A DNA stretch of 64,000 nucleotides. It comes from Lachnoanaerobaculum sanguinis (lineage in GTDB: Bacteria; Bacillota; Clostridia; Lachnospirales; Lachnospiraceae). Location: the NCBI RefSeq assembly GCF_033242365.1, contig NZ_BTHK01000012.1, forward strand, positions 1 through 64,000, read 5' to 3'. The notes beneath the pieces are model-generated. The model did not search any database, was not told the origin of the DNA, and saw only the letters and a program-made list of their open reading frames with translations. The translations under genes and the position numbers were made by a program. Shown here piece by piece: positions 9,160-18,259 of the stretch; within the stretch, counting starts at the first letter, position 1; every line of letters begins with the position of its first letter.

Positions 9160-10164
9160 CTAAAACTCTTCCAAATGTGACTTTATAATCTCTAAATTAT
9201 GCCTCTCAATATCACTTAAATCATCCTCACTGAATTCTTTATTCTCTTTATACCAGCTCAATCCATTGAAATAATTATATTCTATAGAATATTTCGGATA
9301 CATCTTACCATGCCTGGCATATATCTCTTCATAAGCAATATGGGTTGCAAGTTTAGAAAGATGTTCCAATATATAACTGTCATCTAAATTCTCCAACACA
9401 TCAAAACTGCTGCTCGCCAAGATCGCGTCCTTTAAAGAATATCTTAACATCTGCATAGATATTCTATTTCCATTTTTGTCATACCCATAATCCCTAATAA
9501 AAGTATCATAATCCTCTTTTACATTATTTTGACTGTCAAAAAATTCTTCTATATATTCTTCCAATTCATAAAACACTAAATCATCATACCATTGAGAGAT
9601 CTTAGAAATTCTCCATTTATTGTCATCACACAAAGTGAGAAATATCTGACCCTTATCTGTATCCGGCATCCCGTCTCCAAGACTGCTGTCTTTATAAAAA
9701 AAAGCTTCAATACATATTTCATTATTTCTTCTCGACAGAATGTTGTAATCTTCTTCAGCTTCCAATTTATACCTGATGGTTCCACCGTCAAATCCTGTTT
9801 TTGCCTTTCCCATGCCGGAATTAAACCTTGTAATTTTATACATTGCAGTCAAATAATTATAAGCACTATCTTTTATATAATTTCTATGATAGATTTCTAA
9901 TTTATCTTCATCTTCTTTGTTCTTAAAATAGGCAAAGTTTTCCCCGTTAATACCTTCGACAGCTTCACCCGTTTCTATACCTGTATCCATAAAAGATACT
10001 ATTTCTTTTACAAGCTTTATTGCATCTTCATCTGAAAGATTTTCTACACCATAATTATTATCAATGAATTTTTCTGTTTTTGAATATTTATTTATCCCGC
10101 ATCCATAAACAAAACACATCAGCAAGAGTATTATTGTGAATATATGTATTTTTTTATCTATCAC
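9160..10164 (-). CDS. YARHG-domain lipoprotein (copy 1)
   Basis: The 334-residue protein uses a GTG start with GAGGAGGGG just upstream, and the start overlaps the end of the CHAP gene by 11 bp, so the two are coupled. The N-terminus is a lipoprotein signal ending in V-Y-G-C (Cys22). The middle part is paralogous to the neighbouring 329-residue protein (shared K-W-R-I-S-K-(I/V)-S-Q-W motif near residue 195). The last ~65 residues are a YARHG domain with E-E-I-Y-A-R-H-G-K-M-Y. It is anchored on the outer face of the membrane. Its coupling to a peptidoglycan hydrolase suggests an immunity or partner role (inference). The duplicate at 32405-33409 is broken by a stop codon. Confidence 0.75.
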   Translation of the reverse strand: MIDKKIHIFTIILLLMCFVYGCGINKYSKTEKFIDNNYGVENLSDEDAIKLVKEIVSFMDTGIETGEAVEGINGENFAYFKNKEDEDKLEIYHRNYIKDSAYNYLTAMYKITRFNSGMGKAKTGFDGGTIRYKLEAEEDYNILSRRNNEICIEAFFYKDSSLGDGMPDTDKGQIFLTLCDDNKWRISKISQWYDDLVFYELEEYIEEFFDSQNNVKEDYDTFIRDYGYDKNGNRISMQMLRYSLKDAILASSSFDVLENLDDSYILEHLSKLATHIAYEEIYARHGKMYPKYSIEYNYFNGLSWYKENKEFSEDDLSDIERHNLEIIKSHLEEF

Positions 10165-11641
10165 TTTCCCCTCCTCTCAATAACGGTCTATCCGGAGCTA
10201 CACCATAATCAGTTCCTCCGTTACTACAAAATCCATCAAAGTATTTATGTCCCTTCGTAGTATAATAAATATGTGTTTTTTTCACAGATACTCTATCATT
10301 AGAATTTCCTTCAACCGTATATACAGTTTTATCTGCACTATTATAAGCTATAACAATTCCTGTATGCCCCGTCCCATCTAATTCGCCTTTTTTATTTCTA
10401 TTTAAATGTATAAATAAATCTCCCTTTTTAGGTTCATAACCACTATCTACATTATGATATTTTTGGGCTTCTTCATATAAACTTTTTCCGGTTTGACAAG
10501 ATTCAAATTTCGGAACCGGTTTTCCTGCATCTCCTGCAATACCTCTATTATTTAATATTCCTGCCTCATTAGCACACCACGAAACATATATTGCACACCA
10601 TGGCACGCCATTATCACCATACCATTTTCCATATCTGTTTATATTATCCCCTTCTATTACTTCTACTATCTCTCCATTTTTATTTCTTTTCTTTTTCTTT
10701 ACTTGATTCTCAACAAACCCGGTATTTTCAACTCTTTCATTAAGTGCAATATTTATAAAATCATCTATCTTTCTACTCAACTCATCCTCTGCTGAGTTAG
10801 AATTATTGCTGCAAACCCCATTTTCATCAATATCATAAACCTTCCCGTCTTTCCCTTGTATTTTTTCAGACTTTGCCATATGACCGTCTTCATATAAATA
10901 GTACCATTTATCACCTATCTGTTTCCAACCTGTTCTCATAGCTCCGTCTGTATGGAAATAGTACCACTTGCCATCTATCTGTTTCCAGTCTGTTCTCATA
11001 GCTCCGTCTGTATGGAAATAGTACCACTTGCCACCTATCTGTTTCCAATCTGTTCTCATGGCTCCGTCTGTATGCAAGTAATACCATTTTCCGGATACCT
11101 GTTTCCAGCCTGTTTGCATAACTCCGGTAGACTCAAAGTAATACCACTTGCCGTCTATCTGCTTCCAGCCTGTTACAAGTTTTCCATTTTCTTTGTACAT
11201 CCAGCCCATCTCGGTTTTAACCCATCCGTTACTCTCTGCCTTCTTTATATTACTTGATAAACTATTTCCATTCCTAGCAGTTGCTTTTGATACTGTACGC
11301 ACTCCTGTTGTATCATGATACAGCACATAATTTATATCTTTTATTCCCATAGCCTTTTCTCCTGATTTATTTAACTCTGTTTTAATCAGGTTTCCTGCTA
11401 CTGTAGGAATAGAGCCTTGTCCCATTTTCAAAAAATCCATTTCTACTCTTTGTTCCAAATTTCCATTTACTAAAACTCGGGATGGAATCGAGCCTAATGC
11501 GTTTTTTGCCATTTTTTCCATGTTGAATTTTCTGTTACCGGCTCTTTTATTTGGTGTTTTATTCTCTATTTCCTTAGCATTAAATGACACCTTTTTTCCG
11601 CTCATATCTACACGGTTATTTATTTTTACAGATGATCCCAT
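10154..11641 (-). CDS. Leaderless choline-binding-repeat CHAP amidase, candidate injected wall hydrolase
   Basis: The protein has 495 residues. Residues 1-130 are polar and unfamiliar. Residues 158-256 contain five 20-residue wall-binding repeats of the type G-W-K-Q-I-(D/G)-G-K-W-Y-Y-F-H-T-D-G-A-M-R-T (choline/glucan-binding family). Residues about 330-480 form a CHAP domain with Cys349 (VPWCAIYVSWC), His426 (GTGHTGIV) and E444/N446 (VEGN) as the expected catalytic set. CHAP enzymes cut peptidoglycan as amidases or endopeptidases. There is no signal peptide, which is unusual for a wall-binding lytic enzyme. The gene sits inside the injection-system operon, so it is probably loaded on or used by the CIS. 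GGGAGG precedes the start. Confidence 0.85.
   Translation of the reverse strand: MGSSVKINNRVDMSGKKVSFNAKEIENKTPNKRAGNRKFNMEKMAKNALGSIPSRVLVNGNLEQRVEMDFLKMGQGSIPTVAGNLIKTELNKSGEKAMGIKDINYVLYHDTTGVRTVSKATARNGNSLSSNIKKAESNGWVKTEMGWMYKENGKLVTGWKQIDGKWYYFESTGVMQTGWKQVSGKWYYLHTDGAMRTDWKQIGGKWYYFHTDGAMRTDWKQIDGKWYYFHTDGAMRTGWKQIGDKWYYLYEDGHMAKSEKIQGKDGKVYDIDENGVCSNNSNSAEDELSRKIDDFINIALNERVENTGFVENQVKKKKRNKNGEIVEVIEGDNINRYGKWYGDNGVPWCAIYVSWCANEAGILNNRGIAGDAGKPVPKFESCQTGKSLYEEAQKYHNVDSGYEPKKGDLFIHLNRNKKGELDGTGHTGIVIAYNSADKTVYTVEGNSNDRVSVKKTHIYYTTKGHKYFDGFCSNGGTDYGVAPDRPLLRGGESDR
10873..11170 (-). repeat. Five 60-bp repeats encoding wall-binding modules
   Basis: About five tandem 60-bp units inside the CHAP gene each encode a 20-residue W-Y-Y module. 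Units 3 and 4 are nearly identical at the DNA level, so the number of repeats can change by slippage or recombination. Confidence 0.85.
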
Positions 11642-11724
11642 ATGCCACCTCCCAATATCTCAAATACAAATATATGTACAAAGAAGTATTACCTATATTA
11701 CTCTAATACTACATCTTCAATTTC

Positions 11725-12732
11725 TTACTCCACTTCATCATAACCGGATGTTTTAGCTTCCTCTCCTTTTTCTTCCCATCCATAATGATTTCCTGCATAA
11801 TCAATATACATGAATTTTCCCATTCCGATTTCTAAAATAACTCCATCTTTCAGCTCTATAGAAGTATATACAGCCGTTTCGTTTAATCTTACAAATCCCA
11901 TACACTCTTCTCCTAACAGTGTACCCTTAAGTACTCTCATATCAAAAGCTATTACAGCATGTCTATTATCTCTTATATCATCATCGCCAAGGATTTGTAT
12001 AGTCATAGTATCGTTTCTACCTATATAGTTTTTCCCTTCGATTATGTTATACGAACACCCCTGTCTGACTCCCTCTATACAAACCAGCCATGCACAAATA
12101 GGAAACTCTTCTTCAAGTGAAAGTCTTTTCAAAAATCTCTTATCTTTGTACTTTTCCTCGAAAGTAGGCTTTTCCATTTTTAAAGTTCTATATTTTCTAT
12201 TCTTTAATAGCAAATCTTCTTTGGTCCCTATTTCTTTATATTTCCATTTATTCAACAGTTCTTCATGTTTTGATAAAAATTCTTTATATAAAAATTTGCT
12301 GTTTCCAATCTCTAAAATGTTTTTATCTTCCAATACATATTTATCATATTGAGGTTTATCCTTAATGTATACAATCCCGTCCGCTCTTGCAGGTAACAGC
12401 ATTCCCTTATTTTCATTCTCATCAAAGTATATAAGGGTATGTTTTTTCTTTATCTTCTCATCCCCAAGTATCTGTATTTCATTATCTCTGTCAGTACCTA
12501 TAAAGTTTTCTCCGAAGCTTATTACATAACTCTTCCCTCTTCTTGCACCCTCTATACATACAAGCCATGCACATACCGGTCTCTCTTCCTTTAGAGAAAG
12601 CCCACATTCTTTCCTTAAACTTACATAAACTTTTTCAGGAGTGTCCATATCAAAGCCGCAGTGTGGGCATATTGTTCCATACCTTGTTTTTGAAAACCTG
12701 TGTCCGTAAGGGCAGTCCATTATGTTTGACAT
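11725..12732 (-). CDS. Zinc-ribbon protein with two FHA-like domains
   Basis: The 335 residues begin with a zinc ribbon (C7, H11, C22, C25 in a C-x3-H ... C-P-x-C arrangement). Two tandem FHA-like modules of about 100 residues follow, each opening with C-A-W-L-V-C-I-E-G. The second keeps G-R-N at the phosphopeptide-binding loop and R-H-A later. The first has G-T-D and so lacks the usual arginine. FHA domains bind phosphothreonine peptides and regulate or assemble type VI systems. The start follows AGGAGG. A shorter relative with the same zinc ribbon is at 20946-21437. No kinase is encoded in the window, so the phosphorylating partner is unknown. Confidence 0.75.
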   Translation of the reverse strand: MSNIMDCPYGHRFSKTRYGTICPHCGFDMDTPEKVYVSLRKECGLSLKEERPVCAWLVCIEGARRGKSYVISFGENFIGTDRDNEIQILGDEKIKKKHTLIYFDENENKGMLLPARADGIVYIKDKPQYDKYVLEDKNILEIGNSKFLYKEFLSKHEELLNKWKYKEIGTKEDLLLKNRKYRTLKMEKPTFEEKYKDKRFLKRLSLEEEFPICAWLVCIEGVRQGCSYNIIEGKNYIGRNDTMTIQILGDDDIRDNRHAVIAFDMRVLKGTLLGEECMGFVRLNETAVYTSIELKDGVILEIGMGKFMYIDYAGNHYGWEEKGEEAKTSGYDEVE

Positions 12733-12751
12733 CTTCTCCTCCTAATTGCTG

Positions 12752-13528
12752 CTAATCTACCAAGATCTTCTTTGGGCTAAATCCTGTAGTCCTATGCCCT
12801 TCCGGATCTCTTGCACTGCTTAATATATCCAAAAGTCCCGTATAAATTTCTTTATTGCTTAGATGAGTTCCTTTGAACTTCCCTTCCTTAAATGCTATAT
12901 AGTTTTCTATAATATTTCTGTCTATTCCTTCCATACTGTTTAATATCATATAGCAAAAGGTTCTGTCAGTTTCTTCACATTTTTTTGTATTAAGGTATTC
13001 TTTAGCATATGCTTTTAATACATCTATATTAAATGACTTCTCACCATAACCTGCATAATCTGCATTCATAAGATGTATAGTATCATACTCGGATCTCATG
13101 TCAGCAAAGTCAAGATAAGTATCCCTTAATATAAACCCCGACTTAAGCAAAAAGTCACAAAGTAAAATCTCTCCATCACTACTTTCTTCCTCTTCAGACA
13201 GAAAAGCCTCTATTTCACTTATTATAAAGTCTTTATCCCTTACCTCTTTACACTTTAACTTTAAATACTCCCTTTGCTCGGTATTGGTGTATGCTACTTT
13301 TATTTCTTTATGTATCTGATATACCTCACCTTTCAGTTTTACAAGTCCCTTTCCGATGATAATATATTTATTCTCATGGTCTGAGCTTAATCTTAGGCCT
13401 CTTATTACTCCATCTGTATATCCGTCATAAAGAATTGAGAGCAGATCCCTTGGGTAGTCTCTTAGTATTTCAAGTGCTTCTTTTTTTAAGATCCTTCCGG
13501 TCTCAAACAAAGGGTATCTATTTTCCAT
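12752..13528 (-). CDS. Unrecognised 258-aa injection-cluster protein
   Basis: The family is not recognised. The start is set at the ATG at 13528 because AAGGAG lies 6 nt before it; earlier in-frame ATG codons overlap the end of the Hsp70-like gene and lack a binding site. The N-terminus (YPLFETGRILKKEALEILRDYP) and a following beta-rich part (G-K-G-L-V-K-L-K-G-E-V-Y) suggest a small structural component. The C-terminal half is helical and acidic. It is encoded between the Hsp70-like ATPase and the double-FHA protein with 20-bp gaps. A baseplate or assembly role is a guess from position. Confidence 0.5.
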   Translation of the reverse strand: MENRYPLFETGRILKKEALEILRDYPRDLLSILYDGYTDGVIRGLRLSSDHENKYIIIGKGLVKLKGEVYQIHKEIKVAYTNTEQREYLKLKCKEVRDKDFIISEIEAFLSEEEESSDGEILLCDFLLKSGFILRDTYLDFADMRSEYDTIHLMNADYAGYGEKSFNIDVLKAYAKEYLNTKKCEETDRTFCYMILNSMEGIDRNIIENYIAFKEGKFKGTHLSNKEIYTGLLDILSSARDPEGHRTTGFSPKKILVD

Positions 13529-13547
13529 CAGCATCTCCTTTACGTAT

Positions 13548-16151
13548 TTAGTGCTCTCCATCAAAGAAATCACAAATCCATTCGTCGGTTTCAAACTTAT
13601 ACTCCTGCCCCTCTCCTGCATATAAAATATCTTTCAACCTATATACCGGTACTATCTGAAATCCCCATTTTTTATAGTCTACAAAGGCAAATATCTTAAG
13701 TTCTCCATTTTGTATATCATCCGTATCTTCCTGCTTAATATATCCGCTATATCTTCCGGCAAGCTCCATTCTGTCAGTCTCTCTTGCTTCATCTTTTTTG
13801 AAATGGAAAAGATACTCGAATCGTACATTTTCAGAAGCGTCATACAAATACATTCTAAGCAATATATCTTCAAGACTTCTAAGTAAACTTCCTGTCATCT
13901 TATTGCTTTCAAAACCGTCAATAAGGACCTCTTGTCTGCCTGAGTATGACAATGCTTTTATTTTATAAGGAATCAATGCCTCCTCATCTCTTATATCAAA
14001 TCCCGCATATCCGGTTCTTTTATCATAAAGATACCTCATAAGTCCGTCCACACAGGCAAGTTTTAACTCTTCCTTTTTAACACTGCCTCCACTTTGCATC
14101 ATATTACCGGGTACAAATTCTTTCAGTGCATCCCTAAACAAACCAATCTTGCAGGACTGTCCTGTAAGTCTGATCATGTCAAAGTTGTAAAGTTCTCCGT
14201 TTGTATACAATCTTTCCATAAATGCTTTCATAACCGCATATATTTCACCGGCAATAAGTTTTTCAACTTCATAACGGTTAAAATTTATCTTTGGCATTTC
14301 TTCCAATATATCAAGTTTATCTTCTTTAAATATAGAAAGCTTATAACGATCCGCCTCAAGCCTTAGAAGTCCCGACTTTATATTCTTATCCTCAGGTACC
14401 TCTATAACAATATCATTTCCCGAAAAAAGCCCTTGTTTTATTTCATCTGCAAGAGTAAATAAAAAGAAGTAATTATTTCTTACTCTGTAATACCCCTCCT
14501 TGCCATACGTTTCAAAATGTTTAAACGCAGTCGGTAAAATTTCTTCTACCCTCTCATAAGCTTTCTGCAAGCCCTCATAGAAGCTTTCCACACTTTCTTC
14601 ATCAATATATCTGTAAGGATCACCCGGCAGCTCCTCAATCACTTCACTTCCAAGATCTTTCTCAAGTTCAAGAAGTTTGGATACAATTTTCAGTTTTAGA
14701 AGTTGCATTATTCTGTAGGTAATATTGTTTCCCCCAAAATCCGTATTACCGTTTTTGTAGCTGTTTTCCATGATATAGGTCTGTATATCACCCTTTGCAT
14801 GTACCTTAAACTTACATGCACTAAGATCTGTGGTTCCTCCTCCACAGTCCATTATCAGTGCCTTATAGCTTTCACCGTCTTTTAAGCGATTTTTCTCCCT
14901 CATCTTACTTATAAAACTATAAAGTACTGCTGTGCTCTCATCTAAAGTCACCTTTATTTCTAACGAAAGCATTTCTGACAGAATACCAAGCATTTGCTCA
15001 TACACATGCTTTTGCTTTACGGGTACTGTAATATACACCTCTTTTATACGGCATTTAAAACTGTCTCTTGTAATATCCAGTACATGCCTTAAATATGCTC
15101 CTATAATCTCTATTCTTTGTACGTATTTATACCTTCCTTTTGAGTCTGTGAGTTCTTCCTTCCTCTCAAAATCTCCTACCCATCTTTTAATATCATAAAA
15201 GACTGAAAAACCTTTATCCGTATAGCTTAGATTGGCATACCACAAGGCTTTTCTTCCAAAAGCGTACTCTATACAATTCTCTTTAATCTCTGTTACAGCA
15301 ACTACTGTCGGAATCATCATTTCCATAAAGTTTTCTCCACCGACAGATTCGAAAAAAACAGTATGACAGATGGTATTCTCCTTTATGCCTCTTTGCTTCG
15401 CCGTGTTTATCTGCCTGTAATAGCTGCTGTCAGCATACATAGCAACAGTTGTATTGGTAGAACCTAAATCCAGAGCTATCGGCATGTGTAAATCTATAAG
15501 TGGAAGTACTTCAAAGTCCATTATAGGAAGTTTATAGGCTTTATATTTTAGAAGTGACGCATTTACTTCTTTATCTCCTATATATGTATGATATATAAAC
15601 TCTGAAGCATCCCTTTCCATAAGATAAAGGCTGTAATCCTTTCTTTCAGTAACAATGCATGAAAGATCAGCCTCTTTTACCAAATATAAAGAATCCTTTT
15701 TATCTCCCATTGATACAACATTAAATACGGCACACACCTTTTTATCCCCGCTTACAATCAGGGCATTTGTATTTAAGAATTTATCTTTGTACTCAATTTT
15801 ATAATCATCTAAAAAGTTTAACGCAGCACCTTCATAAATACTGATTTTCCCGGATATTCGAAGTTCTTCTTTCTCAGGCTCTCTTATACTGAACTTATCA
15901 AGGATTTGCTCTATACGCTCTCTTCCACCCGGAATCTCTTTTCTTATCAATTCATCTTCAAAGCTTTGGCAATATGAAAGAATCATCTCTATAAGCTCTT
16001 CATTTGTCAGGTTCTTATCAAGTCCCTTTACTATATGTTCCCTACGGCAAACTTCCCTCAGTCTGTATTCACTCATTAACTCAAGCTCGCTTCTTGTATA
16101 TGTCGCCGCCTGCTCTTCTTTAGTTATATTCCTGTTAAGCTTATAGCCCAT
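13548..16151 (-). CDS. Divergent Hsp70-like ATPase with N-terminal SAP-like region
   Basis: The protein has 867 residues. Residues about 18-62 resemble a SAP-type helix-loop-helix (R-S-E-L-E-L-M-S-E-Y-R-L-R-E-V-C). Residues 225-239 carry the actin-fold phosphate-1 loop (I-A-L-D-L-G-S-T-N-T-T-V-A). Further on are V-Y-I-T-V-P-V, a second phosphate loop in L-I-M-D-C-G-G-G-T-T-D-L-S, and an adenosine-type R-L-T-G-Q-S-C motif. This is an Hsp70/DnaK-like nucleotide-binding domain without a recognisable DnaK substrate domain. Standard DnaK is about 610 residues and lacks the ~220-residue N-terminal extension. It could assemble or recycle injection-system parts, given that no ClpV is seen nearby (inference). 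Confidence 0.8.
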   Translation of the reverse strand: MGYKLNRNITKEEQAATYTRSELELMSEYRLREVCRREHIVKGLDKNLTNEELIEMILSYCQSFEDELIRKEIPGGRERIEQILDKFSIREPEKEELRISGKISIYEGAALNFLDDYKIEYKDKFLNTNALIVSGDKKVCAVFNVVSMGDKKDSLYLVKEADLSCIVTERKDYSLYLMERDASEFIYHTYIGDKEVNASLLKYKAYKLPIMDFEVLPLIDLHMPIALDLGSTNTTVAMYADSSYYRQINTAKQRGIKENTICHTVFFESVGGENFMEMMIPTVVAVTEIKENCIEYAFGRKALWYANLSYTDKGFSVFYDIKRWVGDFERKEELTDSKGRYKYVQRIEIIGAYLRHVLDITRDSFKCRIKEVYITVPVKQKHVYEQMLGILSEMLSLEIKVTLDESTAVLYSFISKMREKNRLKDGESYKALIMDCGGGTTDLSACKFKVHAKGDIQTYIMENSYKNGNTDFGGNNITYRIMQLLKLKIVSKLLELEKDLGSEVIEELPGDPYRYIDEESVESFYEGLQKAYERVEEILPTAFKHFETYGKEGYYRVRNNYFFLFTLADEIKQGLFSGNDIVIEVPEDKNIKSGLLRLEADRYKLSIFKEDKLDILEEMPKINFNRYEVEKLIAGEIYAVMKAFMERLYTNGELYNFDMIRLTGQSCKIGLFRDALKEFVPGNMMQSGGSVKKEELKLACVDGLMRYLYDKRTGYAGFDIRDEEALIPYKIKALSYSGRQEVLIDGFESNKMTGSLLRSLEDILLRMYLYDASENVRFEYLFHFKKDEARETDRMELAGRYSGYIKQEDTDDIQNGELKIFAFVDYKKWGFQIVPVYRLKDILYAGEGQEYKFETDEWICDFFDGEH

Positions 16152-16189
16152 AGTATTCCTACCGTCCTATACATTTATTTTTTAATAGA

Positions 16190-16882
16190 CTAATATATTG
16201 CTGTCTCTCCGATTCTCATGCTTTCATCCACTCCTATAATTCCGAAGTGATGTTTCCAAAAGATTTCTGTTTCATAAGATATCGGCAAAAAAAGTTTTTT
16301 CAGCATTTCCATCCTCTCCATATCTTCTTTTGTCTTATCAACCCCTGTAAATATAGTAAATTTCCTCAAATTTTCAGAGTGGTTGTAAAGGTTTGCTTTA
16401 GGATAAAGTTCTCTCAGTGCCTTTCTAAAAATTGTGATGTAATCTTTACATTTGTATAAATCAAGCAGACAAAAAACAATTCTTTTAGACTTTTCAAAGC
16501 CAAGAGAAAACAGGGTCTTTCTTATACTTTTTAGAAACTTTCCCTCTTCTATCTCTTTTAATATATACATTGCCCTAAGCTCCTTTTTATCCGTTCCGCT
16601 CCTAAGATCCCATACTGCTATATAATGCATTATTACATCTAAGAATATTTCTCTTACCTTTTCATATCCCTTTACATCCGGAAGGAATACTTCCCCAAGT
16701 TCATTGGCAAAACGATATATCGGATTTACCTCCACAATACTGTTTTCAATCATATCGGCATTCAGGAAGTCAAATGTGCTTTCAGTATACGGACTTGGAT
16801 TCTCACTGTTTATAAATCTGAGATCTTCTAAGTTATATCCGCTTTTTTGTGCTTTCAATGCAATTTCCCATATGCAGTTCAT
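16190..16882 (-). CDS. Unrecognised 230-aa cluster protein (N-terminus copied twice elsewhere)
   Basis: The family is not recognised. It is a soluble, mainly helical protein. The N-terminal ~50 residues (M-N-C-I-W-E-I, then L-E-D-L-R-F-I-N-S and P-S-P-Y-T-E-S-T-F-D-F-L-N) recur as isolated fragments at 33810-34004 and 35822-36013, each next to a leucine-rich-repeat gene. AGGAG lies before the start. The later part has alternating charged and aromatic residues and no transmembrane segment. Its position between the Hsp70-like gene and the 427-residue gene suggests a structural or baseplate role. The motif P-Y-T-E-S with surrounding acidic residues could be an FHA-binding or docking site, but this is speculation. 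Confidence 0.5.
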   Translation of the reverse strand: MNCIWEIALKAQKSGYNLEDLRFINSENPSPYTESTFDFLNADMIENSIVEVNPIYRFANELGEVFLPDVKGYEKVREIFLDVIMHYIAVWDLRSGTDKKELRAMYILKEIEEGKFLKSIRKTLFSLGFEKSKRIVFCLLDLYKCKDYITIFRKALRELYPKANLYNHSENLRKFTIFTGVDKTKEDMERMEMLKKLFLPISYETEIFWKHHFGIIGVDESMRIGETAIY

Positions 16883-16953
16883 ACGTTGCTCCTGCTAATT
16901 AATATCTTTTTCATATTATCTGACATAGGCTTTTCCCCTCTTATCTATCACTA

Positions 16954-18237
16954 TTATAGACTGTAACTGTTTTCTAAAACTCCTATACAGATATATTCAT
17001 CGAAGCTTATCTGTAGTTGCGAAACGGCATATCTTACCATTGCTTCACAAAGGTTGCTGTCACCGGTTCTTAAAAACCTTAAAACAAGTCCGGGACACTC
17101 ATCTTTTATCAAGAATTCTCTACTTGAAAAGTTGTTCATATCAGGAAGTATTATACTTTCATCTAAAATTTCTCTTCTTACCGGTACCCTTTCGCAGGAT
17201 TTAAGTGATACATAATCTTCAATATCAAGTTCATCAATAATCCTTTCTATTTCTGCCTCAGTATGTATTTCTTCTCCATTTTTATTTAAAAGTCGTCCAA
17301 GCATTCCCTCTTTTCTTTTGTTGCTTATTAATCCAATCGGCAGTTCTTCCTTTGTATATCTTATATCAAAGATATTATAGCCTTCTAAATCGGAATAGCT
17401 TTCTTCATAGGATTTTACTATAATCTTTTCTTCTTCATGTCTTATTCCTACCATACCTTCCGTCTTTAGTACCAGCCTTAAGATAATCTCCTTATTACTT
17501 TGCTTAACCATTTCACGTTCATAGTATAATCCGTCTTTACTTGGGCTTAAAAATGTGCTGCTCTTAAATACATTTTTTTCTATGTTCCATATAGGATAAA
17601 GTTCTTCTTTTATCATATCAGCATATTTCCCATATACTACTTCAACATCTATTGCACTTTCGGGAATCTCTGAAAGGTCTATATCAAAAAAACGATCCAA
17701 GTATACAGTATTAACGGTATTCCATCTAATTCCGTTATAAGAAAATGTTTCATAAAGTTTGCCTAATTCTTTTCTGTACCGAAGAGCTTTTTTCGGTTGT
17801 ACTAAAATTGTGTGTTTTTCACCGTTATTTGTAAAACTTAATCTTATATTTTCTTGTAAAAAAGCCTTGCACATACTGTCGGTTGCGTCAAGATAAATAG
17901 TTTTTATGGATTTTTTGTCCTCCTTGTAATCTCTTTTAATATCGGATCCTTTATCCTCTATTACATCTAAATCGGATATAGGAAAAAACATCCTTAAAAA
18001 TTTATTTTCATTTTTTGAAAGTAAAAGTATCGCAATTTCATAGCTTTCCTCTTGGTTTTCAAGCTCCTCGTAAACCTTATTGTGCAAAGCCTTATATCTT
18101 TCTTCAAATACTTCACTCATCTTATATAGGCCTTCGTATAAAACACTTTTTGCAAGAGCATATTCATCTTTATCTTTCATCTCGGAAAGTCTGTCCTTAA
18201 CGTATTTTTTTACGTCAAATTCATCTAAATATCCCAT
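16954..18237 (-). CDS. Unrecognised 427-aa cluster protein, possible baseplate component
   Basis: The family is not recognised. The start is placed at the ATG at 18237, behind GGAGGAG, because the upstream extension overlaps the previous gene. The first ~100 residues are helical and charged. The rest is beta-rich, with N-T-V-Y-L-D-R-F-F-D-I-D and a paired-strand region near residues 240-290. The C-terminus (G-D-S-N-L-C-E-A-M-V-R-Y-A-V-S-Q-L-Q) is helical. There is no signal peptide or membrane segment. The size, the beta-rich core and the location next to sheath/tube and regulatory genes fit a baseplate wedge or TssK-like adaptor, but I see no sequence proof. Confidence 0.5.
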   Translation of the reverse strand: MGYLDEFDVKKYVKDRLSEMKDKDEYALAKSVLYEGLYKMSEVFEERYKALHNKVYEELENQEESYEIAILLLSKNENKFLRMFFPISDLDVIEDKGSDIKRDYKEDKKSIKTIYLDATDSMCKAFLQENIRLSFTNNGEKHTILVQPKKALRYRKELGKLYETFSYNGIRWNTVNTVYLDRFFDIDLSEIPESAIDVEVVYGKYADMIKEELYPIWNIEKNVFKSSTFLSPSKDGLYYEREMVKQSNKEIILRLVLKTEGMVGIRHEEEKIIVKSYEESYSDLEGYNIFDIRYTKEELPIGLISNKRKEGMLGRLLNKNGEEIHTEAEIERIIDELDIEDYVSLKSCERVPVRREILDESIILPDMNNFSSREFLIKDECPGLVLRFLRTGDSNLCEAMVRYAVSQLQISFDEYICIGVLENSYSL

Positions 18238-18259
18238 ACCCTTATAAACTCCTCCAATA

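Noticed and set aside
10873..11170. Regular 60-bp repeats considered as a CRISPR array
   Set aside because: The units are contiguous, coding, and translate into known wall-binding modules; there are no spacers or cas genes.
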